In this document: positions 31,937-43,733 of the stretch, one piece after another | Layout of the letters: every line of letters starts with the position of its first letter | How positions within the stretch are numbered: the first letter of the stretch is position 1 | Assembly: GCA_033032865.1 (NCBI GenBank) | Contig: JAWHQI010000277.1 | Location: 3,287,501 to 3,351,500 of the forward strand | Length of the DNA: 64,000 nt | Source: Dactylorhiza incarnata | Lineage: Eukaryota; Streptophyta; Magnoliopsida; Asparagales; Orchidaceae | Direction of reading: 5' to 3' | Made by a program: the position numbers and the translations under genes | The notes under the pieces: generated by a model | Database searches by the model: none | What the model was told of the DNA's origin: nothing | Seen by the model: only the letters and a program-made list of their open reading frames with translations

Positions 31937-34216
31937 AGACCCTTTTTTTTGCTTTCAAAACCGGGTCTTATGCCCAGAACCGCCGCTTTGCAGTGACACC
32001 TACTCTCGGGAAGGTCGCCACTACAAAACGCCGATCCTGCCGACCATATCGATCACAGAAGAAGAAAAGTACAAACGAACAATAGGAGTTCAAGTCCACA
32101 AATCACATGTTATATATGAGAATATCCACATGATATAACTAAAATAACAATGGTTACAATAATAAATGGGCTCATGCCCTGTACATCATATCCTCACTAC
32201 AAGATCACTCGCGGAAGCTAACTATTAATCACTCACTAATCTTGGAACTGGTGCTCCCGTACTAGACTGGGCCGCCTCCATCTGCACCGGCCTCTGGTGC
32301 TGCTGCATCTTCTCGATCCCCTAAAATGATATGGTCCACCGGCCGTTAGTCAAAAAGACTAAGCCTTGTTTCCCCCCCCCCCCCCCCCATCCATCCCCCA
32401 GTGGCCCTAGGCACCGAGCGGGAGGACGAAGCAGAGGACATCAAGGGGTATAAACAAAGAAGATGGCGTGGACTAGCTACATGAACAACTACCACTACAC
32501 AAGTGTATATATATAATGAAAGCAGTAAGTAGAGCATAATAAAGAGCATGTAAAGGACAGTGAGTAAGAGTAGAAAAGTAACCATTGATTTATAGGAATG
32601 CCCATACAAACCTATAGACCAAGGGGTCGTTTAGCAAGGCCTATCGTATAAAAATTCCCATACTGATTTATACGATAGGGGTAGGGGTTGAAATGCAATG
32701 CTTATGCTATGACATACAGTATTATGCTATTTATGCTATGTTCACACAAGTGCAACTCACACACTTCGACTCTATGCGCACAGACATTTAGTTCCCCCTT
32801 TTTGGAGCTAACAAGATTCCCAGGATACTCCCGTAGTGGCAAACAGAAGCGGTGGGTTGGGCCTCGCCCACCTCTAGGTTGGTATTCACACTACCTAACC
32901 TAGACCTATCGTACGCCTCAACGCAAAACAGCGGAGCATCTGCGTACTCTTACTGGCTGGACCACCAGACTTTCATGGCTAAGTGCAAATTCCACACTTG
33001 CCGAGTCAACGTATTGACGTCGGTGTGAACGACAGTCCAATACCGAAGACCCACCACCTTCATGCACATGCAAACATGTTTACCATCTATCTCCGAGCCA
33101 TAAACTCCCCGGGCTAACCCGCCCGTCAACAAATATTACTGAGTCACAAGCTCACCAGACTAATTAGTCTGCTGCTACAACCACTGAGCCTACTGCTCGT
33201 AAGACCAAATCGACTAATATACCCATAACAACGGGGTGTGGGTGAGTGTATTATTATGTTAACTTTATACAATAACTTATCCCTACATATTATAGTTAAT
33301 CTTGGACTTTCCGAGGATTACCCTGTAAGGGGCTCACTACGGTACTAGAAACTAAAATGGGATGATAGCCCAAAACTCCCTTTCTCAAGACACTTACTGT
33401 TATTGGTATCTACTCATAAGAATACTGTTGAAACCGTCAACCGGTCTCTGAGTTCAGACCCACAGGGGGTGTAGCCTGCGCTTACTTCTCCCTCACTAAA
33501 CTCTCCTGACCGAGGATGGAAAATCTGGAACAGACCCAAGGCTGTGGCGAGGAGGTCCCGCCACACACCCGGAAGATCTTAGAGATCTTTCCCTCCCAAA
33601 CCAATGCTCAGCCGGGCACCTTGGAGGGCAGTAGCAGCTGACTCCGAAAATTGCCTGGAGGAGAGAGCTCAAGGGATCTGCCCTCCTCCAAGGTGCCCTT
33701 AAGGGTCTATTTATAGATTTTCTAGTCTTGGACTATAAATAACGTAAATCCGCCTTTTGGTTTTACTAATCGCACCCCAAACTGGTCTGCTAACAGCCTA
33801 ACTCCGCTGTTCTGCAGGGCTATTGACAGCCCACAAGGGGGCATTTAGGTAATTTTCCCCTCAAAGCCAGGCTCCTTGCCCGTCATAGTTCGTCGGGCGA
33901 ATGGCTCATGAGGACACCATTCGCCAGGTGCTCGACTCGCTCGATGGGCGAGATCTTGGGCGCTCTAGCCTATCCTCTATGACACCATGCAAGTGGCCCA
34001 CGGGTGGGGCCTCACTCGCCCAAGGGCCCTTGGACTCCTATTCTGCTCCTTGACCCTCCACGGGGTCTTGGTGACCCACTCGACGAATACAGGGTTGTAC
34101 ACAATCCCCGCTCTTTGCGAGCAAGTCCGACGCTCGGAAAGAAGAGTCCAACCCTAACATTCGGCGAGTGCCTTGCTGACCTGGAGGGAATCTTCTTGGC
34201 GGGGCCCTCCACTTAG
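31937..34216. repeat. LTR-like block, family unknown, with poly-C run
   Basis: Starts TGTAAGACCC, an LTR-style start. No coding sequence. 32372-32388 is a run of 17 C. 33890-33960 has a GGCGAATGG..CCATTCGCC inverted repeat and other GGCGAG palindromes. The far boundary and target duplication were not found. Confidence 0.4.
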
Positions 34217-34225
34217 CTATAAATA
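34217..34225 (+). promoter_or_regulatory. TATA box of degenerate transposon gene
   Basis: CTATAAATA, about 80 bp before the first ATG (34300). The spacing and motif resemble the box at 35936-35944 before the next gene. Confidence 0.45.
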
Positions 34226-34299
34226 CGGCCCCAGTTGTTGTCTTTAGATTGCTCATCTTCTAATCATTGTTCCTCATTTTCTCCCTCGGAGCACTTACC

Positions 34300-35580
34300 A
34301 TGTCGTTCATGAAGCCGACGCCATGACCGCTTTCGGAAGGGATGATGGCTCACCTTGCCGCCGCACAGGGAGGGACCGCTCCCAAGACCACTCGATATGC
34401 CCCTTGGCTCTCATCAACGAGAGACCCCTCCAAGCCTTCAGGCTGAAGAAGTCCAAGATGGTCCGGCGAGACCGAGGGGAGAGGAAGTCTGCGTCTGAAA
34501 TTCCCCCCACTCTAACATTCCTCCTGTCAACACCAACGAGGTAACACGATTCATCTCACTTTCGAGGTTGATTATGATGACGCGACTGACCTCCGCCTCT
34601 CTTACCATTCGCAGGATCTGTCGACGACCGAGGGTGGCCCTGGGCTCAACCAGGCGAGTACTGTCGTTCCTCCTCCTGCTCTCGAGAACGCCCCTCCGAC
34701 CCAGGATCCCGCCGTTCTCGGCACTTCTGGCGAAGCCCTGTCCTTGCTTGGTGAGCATTCTATTGCCCTCTCGCTTACCTTTCTCCTTTCGCAACTCTTC
34801 TGACTCAGGTTCTCGCAACCCCTACCTTCGGAACCTTCGGGACCACGGGTTTGCCTCCTCCCTTCCGCACTTCTACTGTCCCGGATGTCACCAAGAGTCC
34901 CCCTTCTCTGGAGCAGGAACGCCCGACGAGGAAGAGTCACGGGCCCAACTCTCTTGCTGCGGACCTGGCCGTCACTTCCGTCGCGGCCGACCAGACGCAC
35001 CGCCCCGGGAAGGGGAAATCTCTCCACCCCCAAGCCAACCATTCACAGGGCAGCCCAACACATCTCGTCGGTCTCCCATCGAAGAATATGTACAGGGTCG
35101 GTTGTCTTCTCCCGCAGAACTCGCGGATTGTACCTAAGAGAGGTCTAATCTCTGCTTTTGCAGGCTACCGCCAGATCCCGCTTACCGATCCTTCAGAGGA
35201 GGAGGGGCTGATCTCGCTCCCCCCCAGCGACATCTCTGAATTTATTGGCGACCACGAGGATGCCCGTACTATGAAGGAACGGATGACAGAGCTTTTCGGC
35301 AAGCTGATATGGATGCAGTGAGATCAAGCCAATCTGACGGAGGAGCACCGGGCGGCCTTCGAGCGTCAGATTAGCGTCCTCGAGTGAGACTACGGGCACC
35401 TGGTCGGGGAGATGGAGCGCCAGGGGGGCAGGTCGCCTGGGAGGCACATTGCGCGGGCCAGGGATCAAATGCGCTTGATTAGCCAAGAGCTGACAGCAGT
35501 CAGCGTTTTTCACTACCTGCGAGTGCCTCCAAGGACAGGGTGGCGAGGTCGGGGTCGATGATGGTGGGATCAGTACTAAG
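34300..35580 (+). pseudogene. Degenerate spliced ORF beside the gypsy-type transposon gene
   Basis: Plus-strand coding signal broken into exon-like pieces with GT-AG borders, for example exon 34615-34750 (D-L-S-T-T-E-G-G-P.. frame) and a downstream piece from 34809. The part around 35166-35520 reads GYRQIPLTDPSEEEGLISLP and EFIGDHEDARTMKERMTELF, followed by a coiled-coil-like E/R/Q-rich stretch with stops near 35321 and 35385. The frame from the first ATG stops after eight codons. It resembles in layout the gene at 36058. No enzymatic domain is recognised. Confidence 0.45.
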
Positions 35581-35935
35581 CCTACCGGCTCTCGCTCCCT
35601 GCGTTCTCCTGTACCCATGCTATTTCTTCTTTTTTATTTCCTTTTTCTTTTTCGTGCCGGACCCAGGCGAGACCTTTTACGTCTCGCGAACTATTGCTTG
35701 TGTGTTTATATGTATATGTCTCACTTTTCGCTATTTTTCAGAATGCTGCCTTGCGAGTGTTTTCGCTCATGTTGTGTTATTTGATTTGAATTTGCAGGAA
35801 AGGTCTCGCATACCGCTTTCGCCTTCTGTACGTGGTTGGGTTCAGGTGGGTGGTTCAGACCCCGAGGCGCTAAGAAGTCGCGGGGGCTATCCGCACCCCG
35901 CGTGCAAATGATTTCAATCGTTTTCTCCTTTTTTT

Positions 35936-35944
35936 CTATAAATA
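35936..35944 (+). promoter_or_regulatory. TATA box of the three-exon transposon gene
   Basis: CTATAAATA located 114 bp upstream of the ATG at 36058, followed by a CT-rich leader, as in plant promoters. Confidence 0.6.
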
Positions 35945-36057
35945 GTTTGTCCAACCACCGTCTATATTACGCTTTCATCTCTCTCTTCTCTTTTGCTCTC
36001 GCAATACCACTTGCCCTTCTCTCTAGATCCTTCGCGAGATCATCCCACTCCTCAACG

Positions 36058-37779
36058 ATGCCGAAAGAAGCTGATGGTAGGGCTAACTGCGCCCAAGCTT
36101 TCACCAACCGAGACTTCGAGACCTGTGACCTCTCGGAGGCAGATTTTAACCAGGCCATCGCGGATTTCGTCCCGTCGGGTTTTGTCGGGCGCCTCCCGGG
36201 GAACTGGGATCGCATCAATCAGTTCTCGCCCGACACACTCGCGATCCCCCTCGAACATTTCGAGGTAGGGCTCCGCCTCCCGCTGTGGCCAGAGGTGTGC
36301 CTGACCCTGCGCTACTTCGGGGTAATCCCCGCGCAGCTCAATTCAAACTCCATCGCCATGCTGGTAGCATTCGCCTGCTATCTGCGCGAGGAGGGGATCG
36401 AGTTCTCGCTCCCGGTCTTCCGTAAACTCTTCACCTTCAGGGCCACCCGCGGAGTGGCGTTCTTCTCTGGGCAGAGCCCCCTCAATGTGACCGGCACCGC
36501 CAATAAGAACCATGACTGGGTTCGGCGGTTCATCTTTGTCACAGGGAAGTTCGGCAACGTGCCACTCGCGCCTGTGCAGGAGGACGAGTCGACCTTTCAA
36601 CCCCCAACGCTGGGAGGGTACGAGGCTAAGCTCCACGCCTTCTTCCTGAAGCATGACATGGACGTCGTGCACCTGCGGAAGCATGTCGGCTCGCTACCGG
36701 TGGTCCCGCCGGGAGAGGGTAGACTGAATTACTTTGACCCGAGCTCTCGCTCTTTCTACGCTCGCTTCCGCCTGTTTTAACTGACCTTTTGAACACAGGG
36801 CTTCGGAGCCTCTCTCTTCACCCACTGAATGCGAACATGGGGATCCCTCCTGCCGACGCCCTCGCCCTCGCGTAGTCTGCTGCCGCGGCATGCCGCGAGA
36901 ACCCTCCTCCCGCGAAGTCTAGCGGACAAAAACCGAAGCAGAAGCGGAAGCCTGACGCGGCTTCGAGCCCTTCCGCCAAGCGGGTGAAACCCTCCGCAGT
37001 TGATAAGGGAAAAGCAGACGTGGAGGGTGTCCTAGGCTCAAGTGCTCCTGCGGCTGGGGTCTTGGCCGTCCAGCCTGTCGCTGCGCCAGCGACGTCCTTT
37101 TCGGGGCCAGTGCCGAGAGGTCACCGAAACTTCCCTCTCGGCGAGAAGTACGCCGATCTCGCCGGCGAGCCCCTTGTTTACTGGGACCGGCAGGCCAACC
37201 GAGTCTCCATTTCCACCCTCCCTCCGTCTTGGACGGAGAAGGAAACCATCAGCGACCACGCTTATGGCCTCTCGTACGCGCTTTACAGCCGTGAGGGCGC
37301 TTCCATATACGACACCGAGTCGACGCAGAATCTCGCGCATGAGGCTGCGAGGGCTATGATGCGGGCCCATGAACTGACCCACATGTCCTCTCGCCGGGGT
37401 ATGACTCTCGCACGGAACATTCTCGAGGTCGAGAAGACCCGTTCCATTGCAGCCGCCGAGGCCGCGACCGCAAAGCAACAACTGGCCGCTGCTGAGGCCC
37501 TTCTTGCCAGCCGCCCGAGCCGAGAGGTGACCCCTTCCCCCTCCTGCGACTTGAGCTCTCGCTTTCTTTTCTTTCTTCCTTGCCCGTTAATCTTCTTTTC
37601 TCTTGCAGGACATAACCAACTATGATACCTTGCTCGTGCGGTCTCGCATCCTCGAAGAGCGGAATATGGCGCTGGAGGCCGAGAACCGGAGGCTGCGAGA
37701 TGCTGCTGCTCGGCCACCTCCCGTGGAGTGGGAAACTCGGCATCTATATTCCAACGCCGAGTTTGAAGGGCTGATGTAG
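36058..37779 (+). CDS. Putative gypsy-type transposon protein (PF04195-like), three exons
   Basis: Exon 1 36058-36718 (ATG at 36058), exon 2 36799-37526, exon 3 37609-37779. Both introns (80 and 82 bp) have GT-AG ends, share a gagctctcgctctttc-like interior and preserve phase (1 and 0). Exon 1 has the domain of the plant family called putative gypsy type transposon: FEVGLRLPLWPEVCLTLRYF, then AQLNSNSIAMLVAFACYLRE. Exon 2 opens with a basic, A/P-rich linker and continues to SFSGPVPRGHRNF, ending in an alanine-rich coiled coil that exon 3 extends (EERNMALEAENRRLRD). One in-frame TAG (36873-36875) breaks exon 2, and the stop at 37777 lies 21 bp before an LTR at 37800 that may have cut the gene short. 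The family is linked with Tat-type retrotransposons; biochemical role unknown. Confidence 0.7.
36719..36798 (+). other. Intron 1 of the PF04195-like gene
   Basis: Donor gagag-g|GTAGAC, acceptor TTGAACACAG|GG. Phase 1, making a GGG codon across the join. Confidence 0.65.
37527..37608 (+). other. Intron 2 of the PF04195-like gene
   Basis: Donor CGAGAG|GTGACC, pyrimidine-rich tract, acceptor TCTCTTGCAG|GAC. Phase 0. Confidence 0.75.
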
Positions 37780-37799
37780 AGGACGGCCCAGGGAGCGGC

Positions 37800-39650
37800 T
37801 GTAACGCCCCTGATTTTCCGATAATTATTTAAATTCAGTGATGGCGTGTTTATGACGTCAGGGTGTTACTTTTAACGTCGAGATAGCGACGCGTCGCCGT
37901 TTACGTGTTTTCACGTCCGTTTGGGTCAAGTCGACCAAATTTTGAGATGACCCGGAATTGGAAAATTTTACGTTAGGAAATTAAATTATTTAATTTTATA
38001 CTTGTCCGTCAAGTTTCGTTGCGATCCGAGCCATTTTAGAGCCTCGACGCATTTTAGAAGATTTGTATGTATTTAACGTTCGCCGTAAACTTCGGCCATT
38101 TATATCTCGAGAACGGCACGTCGTATTTTGATTCTGACTTCACCGTTGGATTCGTAGCGCCGCCGTTCACCTTAGGCAAAATTTTCGTTGAGTTCGCCGT
38201 TCGTTTAATTTTTAGTAATAATATAATAATAATATTAATATTACGATCAGCCCCTCCCCCTCCACCTCCATTTCGACGATATTCAGTTGGGCGTGAGTTC
38301 ATTCCTGTTGTTGCATAGAGTTATTATTATTATTATTAGTAGTAGGTATAAATAAGAATAAATCTTCTTCTTCTTCATTCTGACCGAACCAGAGAGCGAG
38401 AGACGGAGAGAGAGAAATTTCCGTGAATCTTCCAGTCGCCGCCAACGAAGCTCCGGTGGACAAAATTTTCAACCGAGCATAGATCCGGAAAGCTCTCGAC
38501 GAGAGCTTCACGTTCGTGGTGAGTATTTCCCGTTTCTTGGACTTTTTGCGTTAGGGTTTTCGGCCCTAACCTTCATTTTGGCCATTTTCTGTAGATCTCG
38601 CATCGTCGTGCCTCCTTTTGGACCGATCTATGACGATGAGTTGTTCGGAGGTCGATTCCGGTAATTTGAAGGCAAGTGGTGATCTTGCCCTTTTTCTTTG
38701 CTACCCCCTTTTTCTCGCATTTGCTTCCAGTATATGCAAAGGTGCATCTTCTGATTCACCTTCCTTTTACTCAATATAATTTTTGCTCATCTTGATTACC
38801 GAAATACTACCGTATGTTCTGATGGGCCTCACCCTTTTTTCCTTTGAAAGAAACATGAAAATGTGAATATTGTTGGAGGTCGTACACGATGTTGGCGGTG
38901 CCACCGGTGCGATGCTCTTTTAATAATAATAATTCTGTTGGTGGTCGTACATGATGTTGGCGGTGCCACCGGTGCGGTGCTCTGAGGGTCGTGACGATAG
39001 GAGATGGTATTATCCCCGCACGACTTCTCCTTTTCTGATGAGCTGATCAGTCTCTATAATTTGAACAAGAGTAACATGATTAATAATTTGAATGTTGATG
39101 GTTATTTGCTTATGGCGAGTTTTGACCTTGCCTGTCTTCACACCTTTGTTTGGTGAGTGTTTTTCTGCTGATTATTGATTACTTCTGCTATTTCTTTTTC
39201 CTGTCAATTATTTACGGCTAGCGTTGTCATCATTGACTCTTGCAGCTACTGTTTCCCTCCGGTCTCGCGGAGGTTTGTTTACTTTCTTGTTTTCTGCACC
39301 ACTTGTAACTTGTTTCTGAGGTGTTCTTTCTTTGAATACCTCAGGTTCTATACAGTAGCAGGTGTTAGTGTGGAGTTGCGTTGGTTGCAGTTTTCTGACC
39401 CTCTTGAGGTAGGATTTTTCTGTGAACTTGTCGGCCCATGGGTTCGTGTCAGGTGTCGACGCCCATGGTGCCGTTTGGTTAGACTTTTGCATGGTTCCAA
39501 AAGTTTCAAGGTTATGGTTTGCTAACCTTCTCTTATCCATTTGTAGCCCTGAAATTTCAAACGGTCGAAACCTTAGAAAATTAATTTCAAAGCACTTTTC
39601 AGAAGTGATTGATTTGACATTTGCTTTCGGCGTCTCCGTCAATTTAAAAT
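37800..39650 (+). repeat. Chromovirus-type LTR or solo LTR, 3' end lost
   Basis: Starts TGTAACGCCCCTGATTTTCC, the usual start of plant chromovirus LTRs. TATAAATA at 38347-38354 with a CT-rich leader after it. A 42-bp unit (gtggtcgtac.cgatgttggcggtgccaccggtgc.) is repeated at 38878 and 38940. No primer site or coding region follows; family-2-like Sirevirus LTR sequence takes over near 39650. Confidence 0.55.
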
Positions 39651-39659
39651 CCCGTCATC

Positions 39660-40065
39660 TGAGCTTGACAAGATGATATCGTTGTGTGAAGATATTTGTC
39701 ACACCGATAAATGACTTAGCAAATTTTCCTTGAGCTTTCACAATGACATCGTCATGTGAAGCTTGCTGACATGACGATATCGTCATGTTCTTCTTGTTAA
39801 CATGACGAATAACGACAGACTCTTTCTGCTCCCCTCTGTGAGTTATCACAATGAAATCGTTGTGTGAGTGTTATTCGCACAACGATATTGTACTTAGAGA
39901 CTTTTATTTTGCTATCCTGAACTAATCTGATCTTCAAACATACAAAGGTTGAATGATGTCCTATTCTGCTTATGTCACTTCAGATAGACATCAATTATAG
40001 AATGTATTTATCATTGACTGGGGGACTTCTCCAAAATTTGAACATTGTGGGCAATGTTCCCAACA
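39660..40065 (-). repeat. Fragment of a family-2-like Sirevirus LTR
   Basis: The minus strand starts TGTTGGGAACATTGCCCAC at 40065, very close to the LTR start at 30674. It carries the perfect palindrome CATGACGATATCGTCATG (39770-39787) and several GACATCGTCATG variants. No polypurine tract adjoins it. Confidence 0.65.
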
Positions 40066-40740
40066 GTGCGTAAGAGAGCATCATTAGCATCCCAGTCTTC
40101 ATATGCGGTTGAGTCGGGAGAAGGATGAGCGTTTGTTCGGTGTTGTCATTTCTATTGAGATCGCAACAGAAAGGTAAAGGAGATGCTCCAATCTTGGTAG
40201 TTCGACCCAGTTAACTTGGATGCAGTGCCAAGATTTCCAGAAGTACTGGATGAAACAACAAGAGCAACAAAAATGACAGGAGAAGGTGCAACAGGAAAAT
40301 GTACTAGAGTTGTAGTATCCATTGCGAAGAGATGGAAACCAGCGGCAAAGGGACCAAGCGATGGATTACAATATAGGAGATCGATATCACTAGCAAGGGG
40401 GGAGACCGCTCAAAGGTAACATGGGTGAGAACAAACGCAGTGTTCGCACAGAGGAGCAAGAGTCCACAAAAAAAGGTGAGCAGGTAGGGAGCCAAAGTCC
40501 AAACAGACCACTAGAGAGGGCAGGCGGTTAGAAAAAGAAGTCCACCATCAAGAAGGAGCGGGTAGTCCAGCAACTGGAGTCCGCACTACTTGGAGCAGAG
40601 ATCGAGAGCAGGCGGTATGATAATGAAGTCCGCGAGAGGCAACAAGGGGCGGCAGTGATTTCAGGAATTCGGGCAGGCACAAGGGGCGATTACAGACATA
40701 GAGTTCGCAATCGCAGGATCTATCCCTCTGATCGATGCCA
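40066..40740. other. Probable interior of a small copia element
   Basis: Lies between two LTR fragments. The minus strand next to the LTR at 40741 begins TGGCATCGATCAGAGGG, a degenerate tRNA-Met primer site. No gag or pol homology is visible. Confidence 0.35.
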
Positions 40741-41045
40741 TGTGAGAAATTGAAAATAATTGAATATTTTATTTCAAAAAATCTGAATATTACGCGAGAG
40801 CATCTCTCTTTATATAGAACGGAGGAGGTGAGAGGATATACAATTAGGGATGTGAGACTAATTACAACGGAAAATTCATAGAGATCTCTGGAGGTTACAC
40901 CCCTAGTAACCACCCATACTATAGTATAATAACAAGCAGGGTCGATTACACCATGAGTAACCGCCCAGACAAGCATCACACCAAGCTTAGGGTGGTTACG
41001 CAAATAGTAACTGCCTAACCTCTAAGTCATCTCAAGCTTTCAACA
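40741..41045 (-). repeat. 305-bp copia-type LTR
   Basis: Minus strand TGTTGAAAGCTTGAGATGAC..CAATTTCTCACA, bounded by TG/CA, with a CTATATAAAG TATA box (40809-40818) and the degenerate primer site directly downstream. Confidence 0.6.
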
Positions 41046-41424
41046 TCGTTTGGTAACACATGGAGCAACCATATGTCCTTTTCAATGCTTCATCTTGTGT
41101 TTTAATAACTACGATGATCATTTCGTCAACAAAAATTACATAAATTTACAAGACTAAATGCGACACTCAAATTTTCAAGTTGTTGTGTAAATGCAACAAC
41201 TTGAGCTTGTAATTTTGACAACATTTTTTTATGAAAAACAACTGTTACTTATAAGAATAAAATCATGGAAAAATGAAATAATAATAATAAAAGAAAAATA
41301 ATAAAAGAAAAGGAAAAATAATAATAAGGGTTAGAAATAAAGAAAACAAAAATGATAAAATGATAAAATTAATAGCGCATGTGCTTTTAAAATATCAACA
41401 TTTTTTTTTTCGAACAACGGCGCT
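41046..41424. other. AT-rich spacer
   Basis: Contains AATA/AAAGAAA simple sequence (41270-41360). No gene or element end recognised. Confidence 0.5.
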
Positions 41425-42092
41425 ATAAACTTGATACGCTAAAAGTGCATTCAGAAATATAATCTGATAAGGCATTTGTACCTATCGTATTATTAATATA
41501 TGATATTTTAAAATAAAATATCAAATATCGTATTCCATGGATTTGTCGATTACTTTTACTCACAAACTAACTATTACTTTATCCACGAATTGTGAAATTA
41601 TAACAAAAGAAAAAGAGAAATTATAAAATTGAGAGACAAATAAGATAAAAGATGAGAATTTCTAAAAACAAAATAAAATAAACTCAAATTGAAATACAAG
41701 CTTTATAATAAAATATCTTGGCCGTGAAAGTTCCTAAATTATGAGCACCTCGCTAGAGGAATACCCAAAAACATGATACGCTAAAAGTATATCCGGAAAT
41801 ATAATCTAATAAGACAAGTGTATTTATCGTATTATAGTATGTGATATTTTTAAAAAGTCATATTTCATGAGTTTATTAATTACTTTTACTAACAAACTTA
41901 CTATTATTTTATCCAAAATGGTGGAACTCACTAGATGACAATATGGTGGAACAAAAAACTGAGAGAAAAGATAAGCATTTACTCTAGAATTCCTCAAAAC
42001 AAAACAAAAAACTCAAATTGAATCACAAGCTTCTTAATAAAACATCTTGACCGTGAAGGTTCCTAAATTATGATAGCACGTCGCTAGAGGAA
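41425..42092. repeat. Imperfect tandem duplication, about 340 bp per unit
   Basis: Unit 1 (41425-41763) and unit 2 (41776-42092) both start gatacgctaaaagt and end ..ggccgtgaaagttcctaaattatg..cgctagaggaata, with clear divergence and a gap in the middle. Non-coding. Confidence 0.75.
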
Positions 42093-43393
42093 TATTATCA
42101 CTTAACCTTAAGTTGATCGACCGGATTCTCATTTATCATTGAAACCCCTAAGCTCGCTTTATGTGGTGAACCACACTATTGGACTTGACTATAATTCAGA
42201 AGATTTATGTCATTCTCACTCAAGGAGTGTATACAAGACCTTTTACCTTTGAGTGATCTACCTATATTTACGGATCTCTCAAACAATTAAAATACGGATC
42301 TAAGTTGACTATCGTATACCAGAAATATGAAATCAACAATTTATAATTCAAAAGTAAATCTTAGATTTCTAAATAAGAGATTATAAAATTAAAATAGATA
42401 TATATTAATATTTCATTAAGAGTTCATCATGATCAAGTACTATAGAATTTTAGCTACTTGTCATGATTAGAGAATGACACAAGAAAAATGAAGTAAACAT
42501 GATCAAAGTAAACTTATCATTTCAAAGACATCTCGAAAGCTATCTCCTTCTTTCTCAAATTAAGTAAAACAGTAATACTGGAATAAAAATATAAATTCTA
42601 AGATAAAATCGAGATCCTGAACTCTTGAAATGCTTCTAATTTATAGGTGAAAATTTCTGGAGTACATACACATTGAGGTCATGCTCTATCCTGAGGGTGT
42701 GTACTGGAGAAAACCTGCCCAAAAATAAAACCCTGGGAAACGATGAGTGAAAGAGTCATTTCGATCATAATTGATGGAACACGCCCTCATGTCATGCCCT
42801 GAACCTAGAGTGTGACCAGTGCATATGGAAATGCCTTCGGTCAACGTGTGATTATTAGAATTTTTTATTATCGAAGAGGTCACGACTAACCTGAGGGTGT
42901 GCCCATTAACTTGAGCAAACTACAATCACGGTGCGCTGGAACATCTGGGGCATGAACTGGCTGACATCTATCCATAAAGTCATGCCATGACAACTGGCCA
43001 TAAATCATGCCCTGACATCTGGCCATCAAATCATGCCCTGACCTAGACCACATGTCACGCCCTGAACTTGCCTTCAAGTCATGCCCTGACATCTAGCCAT
43101 CAAGTCATGCCCTGACCTAGAACTCATGTCTTGTCATGATGTCACACCCTGATGTCACGCCCTGATGTCACGCCCGGATGTCACGCCCTGAACTAAGGGC
43201 GTGTACATTGTGATTTTCAGAAACGGCTCCAAAATCCCACTCAAGCGCTGTCATTTGATTTAAAATTATTTTGTAGTCTCCAATTGACTTGAACTACAGA
43301 AATATATCAATTATGTTTAAAATATAAATGAAAACAAGCACATTTACTTTAATTTAATAAAGAAATATATGGATATAAAATTAGGCATTATCA
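42093..43393 (-). repeat. Putative copia-type LTR with TCATGCCCTGA array
   Basis: On the minus strand it starts TGATAATGCCTAATTTTATA at 43393, after a purine-rich GTTGGAGGGTAGT. 42930-43200 holds about ten copies of gTCATGCCCTGAc or CACGCCCTGA at 15-45 bp spacing. The other boundary is unclear, and the 41425-42092 repeats may be part of it. Confidence 0.4.
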
Positions 43394-43454
43394 ACTACCC
43401 TCCAACACTCTTCTAAGATGCAACAGATGTGAGAAAGTGCAGACAAAATGATCA

Positions 43455-43678
43455 GGACTAAGCTATTTAAAAGTAACTAGCCGTATAGCATTAAAAGAGC
43501 CAGCCAAGGTTTTCTTCATATCGTCAAAGTTCGAAGGCATAGGAGAGAAGATTCGGCCTGCCAGAACAAGGGCCTCCGTATTAGCTGAGACAAGATTCTC
43601 AGCCAAAATCACAAGCGATTATGCTTCCCCTGGAGTCAACGATAAATATTTACCCCATTGCACATTCAAGTCCTCCAT
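43455..43678 (-). pseudogene. LINE ORF1 N-terminus (DUF4283-like) fragment
   Basis: ATG at 43678. The frame reads MEDLNVQWGKYLSLTPGEA, a stop at about 43621, then SANTEALVLAGRIFSPMP and FDDMKKTLAGSFNAIRLVTF, ending at a stop near 43461. The start, W-x-LSLT motif, the (V)LAGR(I/L) strand and the F(D/E)xMKxTLA motif fit the DUF4283 gag-like domain of plant LINE-1 elements. Only this piece remains. Confidence 0.55.
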
Positions 43679-43733
43679 GGCGAGAAAGATTGGGTCCAAG
43701 TTGACAGATAAGAGTGATTTCAAACTAAGAGCG

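Noticed and set aside
34438..37743. Several minus-strand frames of 100-147 codons
   Set aside because: GC-rich antisense shadows of the plus-strand spliced genes, whose frames show a domain and matched splice phases.
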